Virus record (IMG/VR): IMGVR_UViG_3300030430_004698
Coordinates: 1 to 21,733 of that record
Source: a virus
Length of the DNA stretch: 21,733 bases
Reading direction: 5' to 3' (one strand)
Numbering within the stretch: the stretch's first letter is position 1; each line of letters starts with the position of its first letter. Of the stretch, positions 19,561 to 21,733 are shown piece by piece. Position numbers and translations under genes: made by a program. Below the pieces are notes generated by a model. That model was not told the origin of the DNA. It did not search any database and worked only from the letters and a program-made list of their open reading frames with translations.

Positions 19561-20154
19561 TTATATGAAAAATGGTAATTTATAATCTACACCACTAATA
19601 TGTACTACTAAATGACCATCTGGATTGGCCACAATTGGGTCATTGACACCTAAAGAACTAAATGTATTTGAAACTGCAGATATATTTGTTGTATTAGCTG
19701 TTATATCTCCACTAGACACACCAGGAGATGTATTTGCAACCGCTGCCATATAAGGAATTTTATAGTCAACACCATTAATATTGAAAACTAGATGTCCTAA
19801 TGGGTTTGCAACGATTGCATCACTAGTATCCAAATCGCCGAAGTTTTCAACAATACCTGCGGAAGCTGTGTTACCACTGTTAACTGTAACTGTATGACTT
19901 GAACTAAAACTCAAGTTTCCATTACCGTCAGTTTTCAAAACCTGACCGGCTTGACCGTCTGAAATAGGAAACGAGTATGCACTGTTCACAGAGAGAGTAG
20001 CTGGATTAGAACCTATCTCTAAAACAGTTGTATTATTCTTTGTATATAATCTCTTATCAGCAACATTTAAGGCTAATTCACCGAAATCAAGGTCTGAAGT
20101 AGAAGGCTTCTTGCCAGATATACTGGACCTTTTAACTTTAATAACAGTAGCCAT
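19561..20154 (-). CDS. Fibre-like virion protein with MTD-type N-terminus
   Basis: A 197-residue structural protein. Residues 1-40 (IKVKRSSISGKKPSTSDLDFGELALNVADKRLYTKN) resemble the N-terminal domain of major-tropism-determinant-type and other phage tail-fibre proteins, which fix the fibre to the virion. GQAGQVLKTDGNGNLSFSS (68-86) is the usual fibre linker motif. The C-terminal half holds two copies of a 25-residue unit at 112-136 and 171-195 (IVANP.GHLV...I.GVDYK.P), suggesting two repeated beta modules in a trimeric fibre. AGGAG lies 8 nt upstream of the ATG. A sigma70-type promoter and a terminator-like hairpin lie between it and the glycine-rich gene. The host target cannot be inferred. 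Confidence 0.82.
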   Translation of the reverse strand: MATVIKVKRSSISGKKPSTSDLDFGELALNVADKRLYTKNNTTVLEIGSNPATLSVNSAYSFPISDGQAGQVLKTDGNGNLSFSSSHTVTVNSGNTASAGIVENFGDLDTSDAIVANPLGHLVFNINGVDYKIPYMAAVANTSPGVSSGDITANTTNISAVSNTFSSLGVNDPIVANPDGHLVVHISGVDYKLPFFI

Positions 20155-20181
20155 AATAATAACTCCTATCTAGGATATTAA

Positions 20182-20210
20182 AAAGATAGATATCAAAACC
20201 CTCTATCTTT
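20182..20210 (-). terminator. Terminator-like hairpin in the leader of the fibre-like gene
   Basis: On the minus strand AAAGATAGA (20210-20202) pairs perfectly with TCTATCTTT (20190-20182) around an 11-nt loop and runs into U residues. The stem is A/U-rich and hence weak. It lies downstream of the promoter at 20248-20276 and 27 nt before the ATG, the position of an attenuator. Its function is untested. Confidence 0.45.
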
Positions 20211-20220
20211 CATATTAAAT

Positions 20221-20263
20221 TGTCTATATAGACATCTTTACAGTATAATTATACTAGGCTAGT
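20221..20263. repeat. Three successive palindromes in the 20155-20348 gap
   Basis: TGTCTATATAGACA (20221-20234), AGTATAATTATACT (20242-20255) and ACTAGGCTAGT (20253-20263, odd centre) are perfect dyads placed almost end to end. The middle one contains the -10 element of the promoter on the minus strand, so a dimeric regulator bound there would block transcription. They could also reflect A/T-rich chance. Confidence 0.5.
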
Positions 20264-20276
20264 TATATTTAGTCAA
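20248..20276 (-). promoter_or_regulatory. Sigma70-type promoter upstream of fibre-like gene
   Basis: On the minus strand TTGACT (20276-20271), a 17-bp spacer and a perfect TATAAT (20253-20248). It starts only 4 nt after the terminator of the glycine-rich gene. Transcription would begin near 20241, leaving a leader of about 87 nt with a terminator-like hairpin. No TATAAATA box is present. Confidence 0.7.
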
Positions 20277-20280
20277 AATG

Positions 20281-20308
20281 AAAAAGTAGGGGTTTTATCC
20301 CCTACTTT
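20281..20308 (-). terminator. Rho-independent terminator after glycine-rich gene
   Basis: On the minus strand AAAGTAGGGG (20308-20299) pairs perfectly with CCCCTACTTT (20292-20283) across a 6-nt loop, and the descending arm continues into a five-U tract. It lies 40 nt after the stop at 20349. Confidence 0.9.
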
Positions 20309-20348
20309 CTCTGTTTTTATCTTTAAAAATTGATTTTTATGTATTAGT

Positions 20349-21733
20349 TTATGGGATTGTGATCGATCCAGGTGCATCAAATTCTGTTGCTGAACCATCA
20401 ACTGTAACAACCACATAACCTGGACCACCGGGTGCATGTTTTGGACCTGGGCTGTGTCCACCCGCCCCAATCGTACCTGGAGCATTTCCAGGAAGAGGTG
20501 CATGGGCACCACCACCACGCCGTGCTGGATTGCCGTTCGTGCCAGGCAATCCTCCTAAGAGGTTACCAGTACCCGCCACGAATGCGATATCACCAGGTAG
20601 ACCAGTTGTTGCGAAATATCCGGATCCGCCACCACCAGAGGACGAGCGATTTGGTGGAGCCTGTCCACCAGCCCCGCCGCCATAGTAACCAGCACCACCG
20701 CCGCCTCGGGCCACCGGACCAGGCATATTACCGCCTAACAGTTTTCCACCATCATTACTTCTACCAGTAGGTGTTGATGGCACGCCAAATGGGAAGTTCT
20801 CACCACCAAGACCACCTCCAGTTTGCGTACCACCAGTACCAGCAGCACCAGCACTAAGACCACTTGGATGGTTACTTCTTGGTGTTTCTTGCTGTGGTGA
20901 GCCATCACCACCTGTTGTTCCACCACCTTGTCCACCATATTTGTTAGGTGAATTATGATTGGTTGAACCGCCGCCACCAGAGCCAGCGACAACTAGAGCC
21001 GCATCATGTAGTGCATCTACCGTTGGAGCTGATGCTGGGTTAAATCCAGCAGCTGGTGCAGTAAATACTCCGACCAAGGCACCGCCTTGACCAGAACCAC
21101 CACCACCACCAATTGGGTTTTCACCAAGACTACTTGGTGCTCTGGCACCACCACGACCGCCGCCGCCAACAAGAACAGTTAATTCTACACCTGATTGAAT
21201 TTCATACTCTGCAGTGGCATATCCACCGCCACCACCAGCACCAGGTGCGCGACCACCACCACCAGCACCCCAAGCTTGGATGACAACTGGTGTACCAGAC
21301 CCAGAACCAGCAGCAGCAATTGCTGCAGTGTTAGCAGCAGCAGGAATACCTTTTAGAGTAATCCGGCGTCTTTGCTCTTTCATTGCTGCAGATCCACCAT
21401 GCATGTTAACTGGTGTTGAATATGGAGAAGCTCCATATCTTGCATTACCTTTGGTCACACGGACTTCATCCATCCAACCTTGCCATTCTGTATTAGCAGC
21501 AGTACCTGAGCCAATCTTTAACTTATTACCTGTTGGGGCACCAGAACCACCTGCTGTTGCTTGTTTATAAACCAAAACAATTCCATCAATACCTGCAGCA
21601 CCACCACGGGGTCCACTTTCACCACCGCCTCCGGCACCACCACCGAATCCAGCACCACCATCAGCACCATCTGGAGCTGCGGCGTCACCACTGGAAAGAG
21701 GCGGATTAGTGACACCTGGTGCAGTAACTAGGA
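20349..21733 (-). CDS. Glycine-rich adhesin/tail-fibre protein, 5' end outside window
   Basis: The frame is open to the right edge, so the gene is partial; at least 460 residues are present. A glycine-rich stretch ends in AAGIDGIVLVYKQ (a usual end of such domains). Then comes a short segment WQGWMDEVRVTKGNARYG, the conserved last part of a LamG/concanavalin-like domain. A second glycine-rich domain follows, from VVIQAWGAGGGG through VELTVLVGGGG and many G-rich runs to the terminal GGPGYVVVTVDG. Phage adhesins with such domains (for example S16-type gp38) pack polyglycine helices and recognise the host surface through variable loops; that role is inferred here. The gene is visibly more GC-rich than its surroundings because of Gly, Ala and Pro codons. 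It ends 40 nt before a strong terminator. Confidence 0.85.
   Translation of the reverse strand, partial: LVTAPGVTNPPLSSGDAAAPDGADGGAGFGGGAGGGGESGPRGGAAGIDGIVLVYKQATAGGSGAPTGNKLKIGSGTAANTEWQGWMDEVRVTKGNARYGASPYSTPVNMHGGSAAMKEQRRRITLKGIPAAANTAAIAAAGSGSGTPVVIQAWGAGGGGRAPGAGGGGGYATAEYEIQSGVELTVLVGGGGRGGARAPSSLGENPIGGGGGSGQGGALVGVFTAPAAGFNPASAPTVDALHDAALVVAGSGGGGSTNHNSPNKYGGQGGGTTGGDGSPQQETPRSNHPSGLSAGAAGTGGTQTGGGLGGENFPFGVPSTPTGRSNDGGKLLGGNMPGPVARGGGGAGYYGGGAGGQAPPNRSSSGGGGSGYFATTGLPGDIAFVAGTGNLLGGLPGTNGNPARRGGGAHAPLPGNAPGTIGAGGHSPGPKHAPGGPGYVVVTVDGSATEFDAPGSITIP

Noticed and set aside
19561-20154. Diversity-generating retroelement suggested by the MTD-like N-terminus
   Set aside because: No reverse transcriptase, template repeat or adenine-biased variable repeat is visible, and the MTD-type anchor is common in ordinary fibres.
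20432-21570. Long open frames on both strands opposite and beside the glycine-rich gene
   Set aside because: They come from GGT/GGC-rich codons that lack stops in other frames. The products are Pro/His- or Val/Leu-biased, without start signals or family features.

Overview
The window is a contiguous, gene-dense piece of a T4-like contractile-tailed phage (Straboviridae/exo-T4 type). Every gene I can support is on the minus strand, so transcription runs from the right edge (21733) to the left edge (1). Identification rests on recognisable T4 core proteins in conserved order: prohead protease gp21, scaffold gp22, major capsid gp23, a gp19-superfamily tail protein, UvsY, UvsW, late sigma factor gp55, gp47, gp46, clamp gp45, clamp loaders gp44 and gp62, and RegA. 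Exact T4-type late promoter boxes (TATAAATA) precede four virion-gene units. Auxiliary genes (peptide deformylase, 2OG-Fe(II) oxygenase, GT-A-like protein, peroxiredoxin) and low GC resemble marine T4-like phages such as those of cyanobacteria or SAR11. The host cannot be named from the sequence.

Layout in direction of transcription. (1) 21733-20349: 3' part of a very glycine-rich, GC-rich adhesin or tail-fibre protein, ending in a strong terminator. (2) 20348-20155: regulatory gap with that terminator, a near-consensus sigma70-type promoter, palindromes and a second terminator-like hairpin. (3) 20154-15024: fibre-like protein with an MTD-type N-terminus, three small head-region proteins, gp21, gp22 and gp23, then a terminator fused to a late promoter. 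(4) 14935-13801: gp19-like tail protein, a small membrane protein and UvsY. (5) 13865-8041: UvsW, a small possibly Sm-like protein, gp55 with its own likely promoter, gp47, gp46 and peptide deformylase. (6) 7979-2817: an accessory block headed by a TTGACA-17-TATTAT promoter: unknown protein, AsnB-like PP-loop protein, C5-cytosine methyltransferase, CmoA-like methyltransferase, DUF3310-like protein, GT-A-like glycosyltransferase, 2OG-Fe(II) oxygenase. (7) 2842-193: gp45, unknown, gp44, gp62, RegA. (8) 176-1: the start of a peroxiredoxin, where T4 has DNA polymerase gp43.

How the parts work together: gp45/44/62 form the sliding clamp and its loader, and the clamp also acts in late transcription with gp55. 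RegA represses translation of these messages. UvsY, UvsW, gp46 and gp47 carry out recombination-dependent replication and repair. gp21, gp22 and gp23 build and mature the head. The accessory block is the most interesting part. It combines a cytosine C5-methylase with an Fe(II)/2OG oxygenase, a glycosyltransferase-like protein and an AsnB-type adenylating enzyme. That could be a post-replicative DNA hypermodification route, though each protein also has an ordinary alternative. Its CmoA-like enzyme appears to lack the arginine that marks carboxy-SAM synthases.

No tRNA, CRISPR array, insertion sequence or integrase was seen. Comparisons to known proteins are from memory, without database searches.
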